A stretch of DNA of 64,000 nucleotides, taken from the NCBI GenBank assembly GCA_964633205.1, contig CAZWFN010000012.1, positions 1-64,000 on the forward strand. Direction: 5' to 3'. Position 1 is the first letter of the stretch. Every line of letters starts with the position of its first letter. Positions 16,619 to 24,870 of the stretch are shown here, in pieces. The position numbers and the translations under genes were made by a program. The notes below the pieces were generated by a model that was given only the letters and a program-made list of their open reading frames with translations, did not search any database and was not told where the DNA came from. Origin of the DNA: CAYVQE01 sp964633205 (GTDB lineage: Bacteria > Myxococcota > B64-G9).

Positions 16619-17113
16619 CTACAGTCGAATATTTCCGAAAACCTCATCGAGAACAACGGATTCTTCCTTGCACTGCCAGGCCCACTGCTCGACCACCGGG
16701 CGCAGGTCGGTATAGACCGGGGCCAGGGCGTAGATGATCTGCTGGCCCAGGCGCTGGCGGCGCGCCGGAGGTAGCGCTTGCAGTGATTCGAGTGTCATGC
16801 GATCGGGAAATTCTTGCAGACGCTGGCGATGCTGCTCCAGCTGTTGTTCGAGGGCCTCGACGGTGACCTGGCAATCCCCATCGTGCGCCTCCAGAATCCG
16901 GCGGACCGCGGTGATGTGCTCGGCGTCGGCCTCCAGCCAGTCTGGAACGGCGTCGGTATCAGCCACCTTCCGGGCGATGATCGAACCGGCCCGGAGACGG
17001 TCGACCTTGCTGTCGAAGCCTTCTAGATCGAAGGCTGGTGGGCTTTTCAGTAGATGGTATAGGGCGATGGCGATGCCCGTGGCGACGAGCACCAGCAGCA
17101 ACCAGCGTAGCAT
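16619..17113 (-). CDS. Membrane-anchored protein of unknown function
   Basis: 164 residues from the ATG at 17113; a longer upstream frame exists but would put the membrane segment inside. Residues 1-24 form one hydrophobic anchor (L-R-W-L-L-L-V-L-V-A-T-G-I-A-I-A-L). The rest is a soluble, helical, Glu/Gln-rich domain with two cysteines, and a long coiled-coil-prone stretch E-A-L-E-Q-Q-L-E-Q-H-R-Q-R-L-Q. Function not recognised. The K-V-A-D-T codons (16955-16971) coincide exactly with the 17-base core of the type B repeat. Confidence 0.7.
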   Translation of the reverse strand: MLRWLLLVLVATGIAIALYHLLKSPPAFDLEGFDSKVDRLRAGSIIARKVADTDAVPDWLEADAEHITAVRRILEAHDGDCQVTVEALEQQLEQHRQRLQEFPDRMTLESLQALPPARRQRLGQQIIYALAPVYTDLRPVVEQWAWQCKEESVVLDEVFGNIRL

Positions 17114-17153
17114 GTGGCCTCCCGGGCCAAGGCTACCGCTGGCCGCATCGGGG

Positions 17154-17191
17154 TGCAAGACGGCTGGCCGGCTGCAAGACGGCTGGCCGGC
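17154..17191. repeat. Perfect tandem duplication of 19 bp
   Basis: The 19-base unit starting TGCAAGACGGCTGG occurs twice head to tail (17154-17172 and 17173-17191), with a partial third start (TGCGCC). It lies in the 147-bp stretch between the membrane-anchored hypothetical gene and the transporter gene. Confidence 0.85.
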
Positions 17192-17260
17192 TGCGCCAGA
17201 AGGGGCTGGAGGGTCGCGCGGCCAGAGGCTCTCGAGCCGGCCCGATCCGAGCAAACGGGC

Positions 17261-18544
17261 CTAGAGATTCGAGCTGCCGCGCCGGGCGCGGATGTAGAGC
17301 ACCGCCATCAAGCCCACCCCGACCACAGCCACGCCCACGAACAGGAACAGAATGGGCAACAGCTGGCCGCCCGATGCCTCGTACATCCAGCCGATGATCT
17401 GCTCCTGGAAGATCGGGCCCACCGAGCCCATGCCGTTGATGATGCCGGCCGCGGCCAAGGCGCCGCGCACTGAGCCCACGTCGATCGCCCCGACCCCGGA
17501 GAGCAGGGAGTCCGGCCCGTAGAGCATGAACCCGCAGAAGCCGAGCGAGACGGCGAATGCGGTCACCGAGGCGGTGCCCCAGAGGTACATCGCTCCGAAG
17601 CTCAGCGCCATCAAGCCGAGCATGATCAGGCTGAACAGGGCCCGCCGGCCTCTCAGCAGGCGATCGGTGACGAATCCGGCAACCAGCACACCGGCGAAGC
17701 CGGCCAGGTCGAACACGACCGACAAGTAGCCCGCGTCGTCGCTGTGCAGGCCGTAGTTGCGCGACAGGAAGTAAGGCGTCCAGGACCACAGCGCATAGCG
17801 CAGAAACTTGATGCAGAAGTAGATGGCCCCCATCAGCAGCACCGTGGTGACCACCTGCCGCGACCATCCGAGGGGCTGGCGCCCTGCGCCGGTCGCCGCT
17901 GCATCGGCCTCCGGTGGCAGCCGTTCAGCCGACTCCAGGCCCACGTCCTCGGGGGTGTTGGGATGGAGCAGCAGCACCACCGCCCAGATGACCAGCAGCA
18001 CCAGCGCGGCGCCGAAGAACGACCAGCGCCAACCGAGCTGGCCCAGCATGAAGGCGGCGAAGGCGGTGGCGGCCAAAGAGCCGACCTGGTAGCAGGTGGA
18101 CCAGACCCCCAGCACCGATCCCCGCGTCTCGCGCTTGAACCAATAGCCCAGACTGCCGATACAGCCCGGCCAACCGGTGCCCTGGGCCATGCCGTTGACG
18201 ATCATGAACAGCAAGAGGGTCCAGAAGCCGTTCTGCAGCCCGAACACCGCATTGCAGCCGCTGGAGATGCTCATGCCCACCAGCAACAGCAGCTTGGGCC
18301 CCAGCTTGCGGCCGAAGTAGGCCGAGGAGAACTGCCCCAGCGCGTAACCCACCAGGTAGCCGGTTCCGATGTGGGCCAGGTCGCCGGCACCCAGCCCCAG
18401 CGTAGCGCCCAACGGGTCTTTGACCACGTAGAAGGCCTTGCGGCAGAAGTAGTAGCCGACGTAAGCCAGCCAGGTGGCGATCAAGATCTTGATCTGCCAA
18501 CCGCGATACCGACGGATGTGGGCGCGGTCGGCCGGTGCGATCAT
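17261..18544 (-). CDS. MFS transporter of the organophosphate:phosphate antiporter (OPA) type
   Basis: 427 residues with about twelve membrane segments. Near the N terminus, Y-Y-F-C-R-K-A-F-Y-V-V-K matches the GlpT/UhpT/UhpC signature, including the Arg that binds phosphate in GlpT-type carriers. G-Q-F-S-S-A-Y-F-G-R-K-L-G-P-K is the loop 2-3 motif of the family. OPA carriers exchange inorganic phosphate for sugar or glycerol phosphates; the UhpC relatives are sensors. It is the last gene of a six-gene minus-strand cluster, 7 bp after the amidotransferase gene. Import of a phosphorylated organic substrate fits the HAD phosphatase two genes upstream. The substrate is inferred, not visible. Confidence 0.85.
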   Translation of the reverse strand: MIAPADRAHIRRYRGWQIKILIATWLAYVGYYFCRKAFYVVKDPLGATLGLGAGDLAHIGTGYLVGYALGQFSSAYFGRKLGPKLLLLVGMSISSGCNAVFGLQNGFWTLLLFMIVNGMAQGTGWPGCIGSLGYWFKRETRGSVLGVWSTCYQVGSLAATAFAAFMLGQLGWRWSFFGAALVLLVIWAVVLLLHPNTPEDVGLESAERLPPEADAAATGAGRQPLGWSRQVVTTVLLMGAIYFCIKFLRYALWSWTPYFLSRNYGLHSDDAGYLSVVFDLAGFAGVLVAGFVTDRLLRGRRALFSLIMLGLMALSFGAMYLWGTASVTAFAVSLGFCGFMLYGPDSLLSGVGAIDVGSVRGALAAAGIINGMGSVGPIFQEQIIGWMYEASGGQLLPILFLFVGVAVVGVGLMAVLYIRARRGSSNL

Positions 18545-18551
18545 GGCGGGC

Positions 18552-19403
18552 TCAGTCGCGCGCCAGGCGGGGCTGGATCAACTCCCGCAACCAGTTGGCG
18601 AACTCGCGTTGGCGCAGCGCCGGATCCAGCACGTCGCCGTCGATGCCGAGCTGCCAGCGCAAATCCTTGCGCCCGGGTGCGGCGGCCAGCGCCTCGAGCC
18701 GGGCCACATGGGCGCGCAGATCGTCCGGGCTGCGGAAGAACCCTTCGGGCAGCAGCTTGGGCTCGCGGGCCACGATCAAGCGCGCCACGTCGGCCAGCGT
18801 GTACTCCGGATGGTACTGCACGGCCCAGAACGCACCGGCTCCGTGCTCGACGGCGATGGCCTGGACGTGGGTGAAATCATTCGACGCCAGCAGCTGAGCC
18901 CCGGCCGGCAGCCGGGTGACCTCGTCGACGTGCGAGATGAAGCCGGCGTAGACCATCGGCTTGCCGGCCAGGAAGGGATGATCGCGACCGGCTCGAGTCA
19001 GGTGGATGTTGCGGGCCAGGCCCATCTCCCGACCGCGCGGATTGGGCTCGACCGTACCGCCGGCGACCACGGCGGCCATCTGCAGGCCCCAGCATGAGCC
19101 GTACTGGGGCACGCCGCGCTCGAATGCCAGTTGGCAATACGGAAACTGGCGCGTGACCCTCTCGTCGTCGCGGTCGTAGATGGTCAGATTGCAGCCGGTC
19201 CAGAGCACTCCGCTGTACCGGTCCGGCGCTGCCGGAGGCTCGGGCTCGTCGGCGGCGAACCAGCGGTCGAAGGTGGCGCCTGGCAGATGTGCCGCCAACA
19301 TCCGGTCGTACTGGAGCCAGGCGTGGGGCATGCCGGCCCGGTCGAACTCGGCGCGGCTGGCCGCGGGGTAACCGTCGACGATCAGAAAGTGAGCTTGGGC
19401 CAC
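18552..19403 (-). CDS. Class I glutamine amidotransferase-like hydrolase
   Basis: 283 residues. The nucleophile elbow Y-G-S-C-W-G-L-Q has Cys104, and A-V-Q-Y-H-P-E-Y supplies the His198/Glu200 of the GATase class I triad. The domain resembles the free-standing GuaA-type amidotransferases. It has no synthetase partner domain but carries about 70 extra C-terminal residues. Next to a glutamine-synthetase-like ligase it could hydrolyse a gamma-glutamyl amide, the role PuuD plays in putrescine breakdown, although PuuD belongs to the separate C26 group. That role is inference from gene order. It begins 15 bp after the HAD gene. Confidence 0.85.
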   Translation of the reverse strand: MAQAHFLIVDGYPAASRAEFDRAGMPHAWLQYDRMLAAHLPGATFDRWFAADEPEPPAAPDRYSGVLWTGCNLTIYDRDDERVTRQFPYCQLAFERGVPQYGSCWGLQMAAVVAGGTVEPNPRGREMGLARNIHLTRAGRDHPFLAGKPMVYAGFISHVDEVTRLPAGAQLLASNDFTHVQAIAVEHGAGAFWAVQYHPEYTLADVARLIVAREPKLLPEGFFRSPDDLRAHVARLEALAAAPGRKDLRWQLGIDGDVLDPALRQREFANWLRELIQPRLARD

Positions 19404-19418
19404 GCTGGTCTCCAGGCT

Positions 19419-20177
19419 TCAGCGGCTCTCGAATTCCGAAATGAACTCAGCCAGATGCGCATAACTGTCGCATACCGCATCGGCTCGGGACTGCCCCCCG
19501 GAGCGATCCCGCACGGCCGTGAACAGCACCGCCCGAGCGCCGACCGACAGGGCCCCGGCCACGTCCTTGGCCTCGCGATCCCCGATGTGCAGCAGCTGCT
19601 CGACCGGAACCCCGGCCAACTCGGCGGCCCGGTGGAACAGCGCCGGCTGAGGCTTGGCGGCGCCCACCTCGTCGGAGAACACGAAGCCGCTGAAGTGCTG
19701 CTCCAGACCGTGGTGCCGCAACAGCTCGCGCAGGGCCCAGCCCGGCGAGAAGATGGCATCCGAGATGACCACCAGTGGGCGGCGTTGCGCCTGTTGGGCG
19801 ATGAAGCCGCCGGCTCCGGCCACCAGGTCGGGTGTGATTTCGAGCTCCATCCGTTCGTGCCGTTCGATCAGGCTGGCCTGTTCGTCGGCCGGCAGCGCGC
19901 GGCCCAGCCCGCTCAAGATCACATCGAGCCGCTCGGCCACCGGCCAGGTGACGTGCTGGCCGTACCAGACCCGGCGAAACGCCGCATCGGCGGTGTCGTA
20001 AGCACAGTCGACCAGCCGCCGTTCGATCGGCTCGTGCCGCTGTAGGGCTTCGGCTACCAGGGCCCGGCGGGCTCGGGCCTTCGGGGCCAGCCCGGCGGCG
20101 GCCCGTTTGGGCTCGTCCGAGTCATCGATGAGCACCGTGTCCCACAGGTCGAAGGTGATGGCCCCGATCGGCGGCAT
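19419..20177 (-). CDS. HAD-superfamily hydrolase (subfamily IA phosphatase)
   Basis: 252 residues with all four HAD motifs: I, F-D-L-W-D-T (nucleophile Asp, with W in the +2 region as in many IA enzymes); II, V-V-I-S-D; III, A-A-K-P-Q-P; IV, H-I-G-D-R-E-A-K-D. A helical cap lies between motifs I and II, as in phosphoglycolate phosphatase and haloacid dehalogenase relatives. The likely reaction is removal of phosphate from a small metabolite. It starts 6 bp after the alcohol dehydrogenase gene in the same operon, so the substrate may be the organophosphate imported by the OPA carrier. Confidence 0.88.
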   Translation of the reverse strand: MPPIGAITFDLWDTVLIDDSDEPKRAAAGLAPKARARRALVAEALQRHEPIERRLVDCAYDTADAAFRRVWYGQHVTWPVAERLDVILSGLGRALPADEQASLIERHERMELEITPDLVAGAGGFIAQQAQRRPLVVISDAIFSPGWALRELLRHHGLEQHFSGFVFSDEVGAAKPQPALFHRAAELAGVPVEQLLHIGDREAKDVAGALSVGARAVLFTAVRDRSGGQSRADAVCDSYAHLAEFISEFESR

Positions 20178-20183
20178 GGTTGC

Positions 20184-21323
20184 TTACCAGGCGGATTTGA
20201 GCAGGGCTTCCATGTCCTGCGAACTGCACCGTCGGGGGTTGGCGCCGTGGCAGCCGTCCTCCATGGCCTTGTCGACCAGCGGGGCCAGGTGGGCGGCGCA
20301 GGCGCCGGCATCGGTCAGCCGCTGGTTGATGCCCAGCCGTTCGAGCAGGGCCTCGACGGCCTGGGCGGCGCCCTCGCCGGTGATCTCGGCAGCGCCCAAG
20401 GCCCGGGCGATGTCGCCGACCCGATCGGGAACCACGGTGGCGTTGAAGCGCAACGCGTGGGGCATCAACAGGGCGTTGGCCAGTCCGTGGGAGATGCCGC
20501 AGACCGACGACAGCGGATGGGCCAGCGAGTGGATCACGCCCAGGCCTTTCTGGAAAGCCACCGCGCCCATGGTGGCCGCTGCCATCATCTCGCGCCGGGC
20601 CGGGGCGTCCTCGCCGTTGGCCACCGCCCGCGGCAGATTCTCGGCCACCATGCGCATGGCCTCGAGCGCGATGCCATCCGCCATCGGGTGGTAGCCCTTG
20701 GCGAGATAGGCCTCGATGCTGTGGCTCAGCGCATCCATGCCGGTCTCGGCGGTGATGCGCGGCGGTAGCTCGTAGGTCAGGGTCGGATCGCAGATGGCCA
20801 GCGCCGGCATCAACCGGTTGGAGAACAGCACCACCTTGCGGTCGGCGGCGGCCACGGTGATGACAGCCGAACGACTCACTTCGGAGCCGGTGCCGGCGGT
20901 GGTGGGCACGGCCACCAGCGGTGGCAGCGCGCCGGTGATCTTGGCATCGCCGCCCTTGAGGTCGTCGTAGGCCGCGAGCGGTTCGTGGTGCTCGACACGG
21001 ATCTGTATGGCCTTGCCGGCATCCATGGGGCTGCCCCCGCCGAGCGCCACGATCACGTCGGTCCGGTGGTCGCGAAAGGCGGCGGTCCCCGCCTCGACCT
21101 GGGTGTCGTTGGGATTGGGATCGACCTCGGCGAAGGTGGCATATGCGATGCCCGCATCGGCCAGCAGGCGTTCCAGCCGGGCTGGAATCGAAGTCCGGGT
21201 CAGTCCGCGATCGGTGACCAGCAAGGGCCGCGACCAGCCCATGGCGCTGAGGGCGGCCGGCAGCTCGCCGAGCGTGCCCTCGCCGAAGAGGATGCGGGTT
21301 GGAAAGAGGAACTCGGCTCTCAC
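20184..21323 (-). CDS. Iron-containing (group III) alcohol dehydrogenase
   Basis: 379 residues from GTG 21323, chosen because GGGAGG lies just upstream and the family begins at this point (F-L-F-P-T-R-I-L-F-G). The N-terminal Rossmann-like part has A-L-G-G-G-S-P-M-D-A-G-K-A, the NAD(P)-binding signature, and P-T-T-A-G-T-G-S-E-V. The C-terminal helical domain has the metal ligands G-M-D-A-L-S-H-S-I-E-A and G-V-I-H-S-L-A-H-P-L...S-H-G-L-A-N. It would oxidise an alcohol to an aldehyde, or the reverse. The ligase gene lies upstream and an aldehyde oxidoreductase two genes upstream, so an alcohol to aldehyde to acid sequence is plausible. The 110-bp spacing from the ligase gene is the longest inside the cluster. 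Confidence 0.92.
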   Translation of the reverse strand: MRAEFLFPTRILFGEGTLGELPAALSAMGWSRPLLVTDRGLTRTSIPARLERLLADAGIAYATFAEVDPNPNDTQVEAGTAAFRDHRTDVIVALGGGSPMDAGKAIQIRVEHHEPLAAYDDLKGGDAKITGALPPLVAVPTTAGTGSEVSRSAVITVAAADRKVVLFSNRLMPALAICDPTLTYELPPRITAETGMDALSHSIEAYLAKGYHPMADGIALEAMRMVAENLPRAVANGEDAPARREMMAAATMGAVAFQKGLGVIHSLAHPLSSVCGISHGLANALLMPHALRFNATVVPDRVGDIARALGAAEITGEGAAQAVEALLERLGINQRLTDAGACAAHLAPLVDKAMEDGCHGANPRRCSSQDMEALLKSAW

Positions 21324-21433
21324 CTGCCACCTCCCTGTAGGGTGCCAAGACGTGGGCGCAGAATAGCAGATCGCAAGCGGCGGGAAAAGCCGCAAATCGG
21401 GCGTCCGGGCCACCGGCTGCGTCCCGCTTGTCT

Positions 21434-22890
21434 CTATATCCTCTCGAAATAGCGCTGTATTTCCCAGTCGGAGACCCAGCGGTCGTAGGCCGCCTGTTCG
21501 CATTCGGCGAAGTGGAGGTAATGCGCCCAGACCTCCTCGCCGAAGGCCGTGCGGGCCAGGCGGCTGTCGCGCAGGGCCGCGAGGGCTTCTTGGAAGGTGG
21601 CTGATACCTGTTCGTTGGNNNNNNNNNNNNNNNNNNNNNNNNNNNNNNNNNNNNNNNNNNNNNNNNNNNNNNNNNNNNNNNNNNNNNNNNNNNNNNNNNN
21701 NNNNNNNNNNNNNNNNNNGATACCTGTTCGTTGGCGTCGTCGGCGTAGGCGTTGTCGCGGGTGGGCGGCGGCGGCTCGCGGGCCGCCTCGATGCCGGCCA
21801 GCCCGGCGGCCAGGGTCGCGGCGTAGGCCAGGTACGGGTTGACGTCTGCTCCCGGGATGCGGTTTTCGATCCGCAGGCTCTGGCCGTGGCCCACCACCCG
21901 GAAGCCGCAGGTGCGGTTGTCCTCGCCCCAGGCCACCCGAGTGGGGGCGAAGGAGGCGGCCTGGTAGCGCTTGTAGGAGTTGACCAGCGGTGCGAAGAAC
22001 CAGCTCAGCTCGCGGGCGTGGGCCATGCAGCCGGCCAGGAAGTGGCCGAACAGTTGCGAGGGCGCGCCAGCGGCCTCGTCCCAGAATGCATTGCGACCGT
22101 GCTCGTCGACCAGGCTGGTGTGGATGTGGCAGGACGAACCCGCCATGTCGGCGGCCACCTTGGCCATGAAGGTGGCCGACACCCCGTGCTGTTGGGCGAG
22201 CAGCTTGGTGCCCTCCTTGAACACCAGGTGGCGGTCGGCCATGGTCAATGCATCGCAGTAGACCAGGTTGACCTCGTGCTGGCCGCGGCCCCACTCGCCC
22301 TTGGACGACTCGATCGGCACCCCGGCCTCAGGCATCTGCTCGCGCAGCGCGTGCATCAAATCTTCGTCCGGGCTGGTGCCCAGCAGGTGGTAGTCGACGA
22401 TGTAGGCCGTGGTCGGCTCGAGGTCGCGGTGGCCCCGGTCGGCGATCTCGCGGTAGCTGCCGCGGAAGGTGTAGAACTCGAGCTCCGAGGCCATCTGCGG
22501 GTGCAGGCCCCGTTCGGCCAGCCGCTCCAGCTGGCGGCGCAGCACCTGGCGCGGGGCGACGGCCACCGGCCGGCCCTGGTGGTCGGCGACGTCGCACAGC
22601 ACCAGCGCGCTGCCCGGCAGCCACGGCGTGCAGCGCAGAGTGTCGCGATCCGGCTGCAGCACCATGTCGCCGTAGCCGGTCTCCCAGGAGGAGAAGGCGA
22701 AGCCGGCCAGCGGCTCGAGTTCGACGTCGGCGCACAGCAGGTAATCGCAGACGTGCAACCCGCCGTCGCGCAGCCGTTCGAGGTAGACGGCGGCCGGCAC
22801 CCGCTTGCCCATCAACCGGCCATAGGGGTCGGCGAAGGCCACCGCCACCGTGTCCAGCTCGTGCTCCGCTATCAGCCGTTCGGAATCCAT
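21434..22890 (-). CDS. Glutamine-synthetase-like gamma-glutamyl-amine ligase, split by a spurious assembly gap
   Basis: ATG-initiated at 22890, 8 bp after the AOR stop. GS catalytic landmarks are present: M-A-S-E-L-E-F-Y-T-F, N-L-V-Y-C-D-A-L, S-S-C-H-I-H-T-S-L and R-I-E-N-R-I-P-G-A-D-V-N-P-Y-L. The C terminus A-F-G-E-E-V-W-A-H-Y...Y-F-E-R-I is typical of GS-like enzymes that join glutamate to amines (PuuA, IpuC, GlnT groups). It lacks the adenylylation-site segment I would expect in a canonical GlnA. A 100-N gap interrupts it, but the 16 bases before and after the gap are identical. Merging them gives one 446-residue frame (1,341 bp). The gene is therefore probably intact. Confidence 0.88.
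21619..21718. other. Assembly gap (100 N) between overlapping contig ends
   Basis: GATACCTGTTCGTTGG occurs immediately before the gap (21603-21618) and immediately after it (21719-21734). Removing the Ns and one copy restores the reading frame of the GS-like gene, so the real distance is most likely minus 16 bp and nothing is missing. The type B repeat core (21592-21608) overlaps the left end. Confidence 0.9.
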
Positions 22891-22898
22891 CGCGCCTC

Positions 22899-24770
22899 TC
22901 ACCAGGTCCAGTCCAGCCCGAGCTCGAGCAGCTTGCCCCGGGTGGGCCGACCGGAGTCCATGTCCCAGCCGAGCATGCCGTAGAACTCGCGCAGCATCTC
23001 CGGGAACCGTTCGCGATCGACACAGCGGCCCTGGCTGGGCCCATCGGGCAGCGGTTCGAACAGGCGCGCCGGCAGCCGATCGTGCTCGGCGCCGTAGCCG
23101 CGCTTGGCGTTGAGCTGGCGCTGCAGCGCCAGGCGCCGCTCGCCGCACTTCATCAGCTCCCAGAAAGTCACCTGCCAGCCGGTGGTGGCCGCCAGCAGGT
23201 CCTCCAACTCGCGGTAGGTGTACAGGTTGCCCGGACCCCAGCAGAACTGGCACAGGCTCAGGTTGTCCAGCAGGCTGTAATAGATCTGGGAGTAGACCGT
23301 GGCCCGCACCTTGGCGCTGTTGGTCGCGGCCGCATCGCCCGCGCCCACGATGCCCAAGCCCCGGCAGTCCTCGCCCGCCGAGGCCAGCAGCCAGTCGTGC
23401 TCCGAGCTCTGGTGATCGGGCCCGATAGGGCAGGCGGCATACATCATCGCCTGCGATGGCTTGACTTGCGGCATGTGGACGGCCAGGCCCTGGTTCTTGA
23501 CGTGGACGGCGTAGGCTGCGGTCTCGGGCCCGAAGCGATCGACGAAGGCGGTGAAGCCCTCGGCCAAGACATCGCCGATGCCCTCGCGCAGACCCACCCG
23601 CTCGATCAGCCACAGCAGGTCATCGCCCGAGCCCCAGCGCAGGCTGTGGCCGCCGAGCGCGTCCGGCGGCAGCAGGCCGCGCTCGGCACACTCGAAGGCC
23701 ATGCCGGCCAGCCCGCCCATGGTGATGGTGTCGACGCCGATCTCGCCGCACAGCTGGCTGGCCCGGGCCACCACGGCCGCATCGCCGATGTCGAGGTTGG
23801 AGCCCAGCAGGCCGAGGGTCTCGAACTCGGGTCCGCCCAGCCGGTCGGTCAACGGGTAAGGCGTCTCGGCGCGCACTTTCTTGCGGCAGCGCACCACGCA
23901 GCCGTAGCAGGTGGTCGCCCCGGCGCCCAACGCTGGCTCGAACCCGGAGCCGTCGAGCGCGGCGTGCTCGGGATGGAAGGCCCGGGCGTGGTTGCGCGTG
24001 GCCAGGTTGCCCGCCCGGGCCTGGTTGGAGACCACGCCCGGAGTGCCGTGCTGGCGCAGGATGGCGGGAAAGCCCGAGTCCGGCAGGCGTTCGGCGGCCA
24101 CCCGCACCAGGGCCTTGAGCCGCGGCGGATCGGCGAAGTCGACCCGGCTGCCACCGCGCAGCGCCACCGCGCGCAGGTTCTTGGAGCCGAACACCGCGCC
24201 CAGGCCGGTACGGCCGAACACGTCGTTGCGCCCGACCATGACGCAGGCGAAGCGTACCAGGCGCTCACCGGCCGGACCGCACTGGGCGATGCAGACGCGC
24301 TTGCGACCCAGCTCGGCCTCAAGCGCGTCCTGCACGTCGGGTACCGTGCGGCCCGCCAGGTGGCTGGCGTCGCGAATGGTCACCCGGTCCGGTTCGAGCA
24401 ACAGGCTGACGGGCGCGTCGGCCCGGCCCTGGATGACGATCGCGTCGAGGCCCAACCGTTTGATGGCCGGGCCGATGTCGCCGCCCGACTGGCTGTCTGC
24501 CACCATGTCGGTCACCGGGCTGATGGCGCACAGGCAGCACCGGCTGACACCGGGCACGGCAGCGCCAGTGGTGACCGACGGGGCCAGCACCAGCACGTTG
24601 TCCGGACCCAGCGGATCGGTCTCCGGGCCGGTCAGCTGGTGCAGCATGACGGCGCCCAGAGAGCCGCCGCCGAGGTACTTGCGGTAGAAGTCTTCGTCGT
24701 AGGAGCGCACCTCGCTGCTGCGGCGGCCCAGGTCGACGAACAAAACCCTGCCATTGATCGCTGAGGGCAT
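22899..24770 (-). CDS. Tungsten/molybdopterin aldehyde:ferredoxin oxidoreductase (AOR family)
   Basis: 623 residues from the ATG at 24770. The N terminus (I-N-G-R-V-L-F-V-D-L and Y-L-G-G-G-S-L-G) begins the pterin-binding N domain of the AOR family. The 4Fe-4S ligands are C-Y-G-C-V-V-R-C near residues 287-294, with the distal Cys in S-L-C-Q-F-C near 506. G-R-N-D-V-F-G-R-T-G-L-G-A-V-F-G-S-K-N-L is a strongly conserved pterin contact. The enzyme would oxidise aldehydes to carboxylic acids, passing electrons to ferredoxin, which implies at least facultatively anaerobic growth. It is the first gene of the six-gene cluster, with its own promoter facing ubiE. Confidence 0.93.
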   Translation of the reverse strand: MPSAINGRVLFVDLGRRSSEVRSYDEDFYRKYLGGGSLGAVMLHQLTGPETDPLGPDNVLVLAPSVTTGAAVPGVSRCCLCAISPVTDMVADSQSGGDIGPAIKRLGLDAIVIQGRADAPVSLLLEPDRVTIRDASHLAGRTVPDVQDALEAELGRKRVCIAQCGPAGERLVRFACVMVGRNDVFGRTGLGAVFGSKNLRAVALRGGSRVDFADPPRLKALVRVAAERLPDSGFPAILRQHGTPGVVSNQARAGNLATRNHARAFHPEHAALDGSGFEPALGAGATTCYGCVVRCRKKVRAETPYPLTDRLGGPEFETLGLLGSNLDIGDAAVVARASQLCGEIGVDTITMGGLAGMAFECAERGLLPPDALGGHSLRWGSGDDLLWLIERVGLREGIGDVLAEGFTAFVDRFGPETAAYAVHVKNQGLAVHMPQVKPSQAMMYAACPIGPDHQSSEHDWLLASAGEDCRGLGIVGAGDAAATNSAKVRATVYSQIYYSLLDNLSLCQFCWGPGNLYTYRELEDLLAATTGWQVTFWELMKCGERRLALQRQLNAKRGYGAEHDRLPARLFEPLPDGPSQGRCVDRERFPEMLREFYGMLGWDMDSGRPTRGKLLELGLDWTW

Positions 24771-24815
24771 GCGCGCTCTCCGACTGCGGCTGGTGGGACC
24801 CGATAGCGCGCATCC

Positions 24816-24845
24816 TGTATAGCACGCGGCCGGACTTGGAATCAA
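24816..24845 (-). promoter_or_regulatory. Promoter of the AOR operon
   Basis: On the minus strand, TTGATT (24840-24845) and TATACA (24816-24821) are 18 bp apart. The leader to the ATG at 24770 is about 40 nt and contains a GGAGAG ribosome site. Its -35 box overlaps the -35 box of the divergent ubiE promoter by two bases, so the two promoters cannot easily be occupied at once. Confidence 0.55.
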
Positions 24846-24864
24846 TCGGCCGGCCTGCTAAACC
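24836..24864 (+). promoter_or_regulatory. Promoter of ubiE/menG, predicted leaderless
   Basis: TTGGAA (24836-24841) and TAAACC (24859-24864) are 17 bp apart. The ATG at 24871 lies six bases beyond, at the expected transcription start, and there is no ribosome site. Confidence 0.5.
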
Positions 24865-24870
24865 AGGCCC

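Noticed and set aside
20122..23613. 1,163-residue minus-strand frame across the second gap
   Set aside because: Only its middle follows the GS-like gene; both ends are in the wrong frame relative to the AOR and Fe-ADH genes. Merging the duplicated contig ends removes the apparent fusion.
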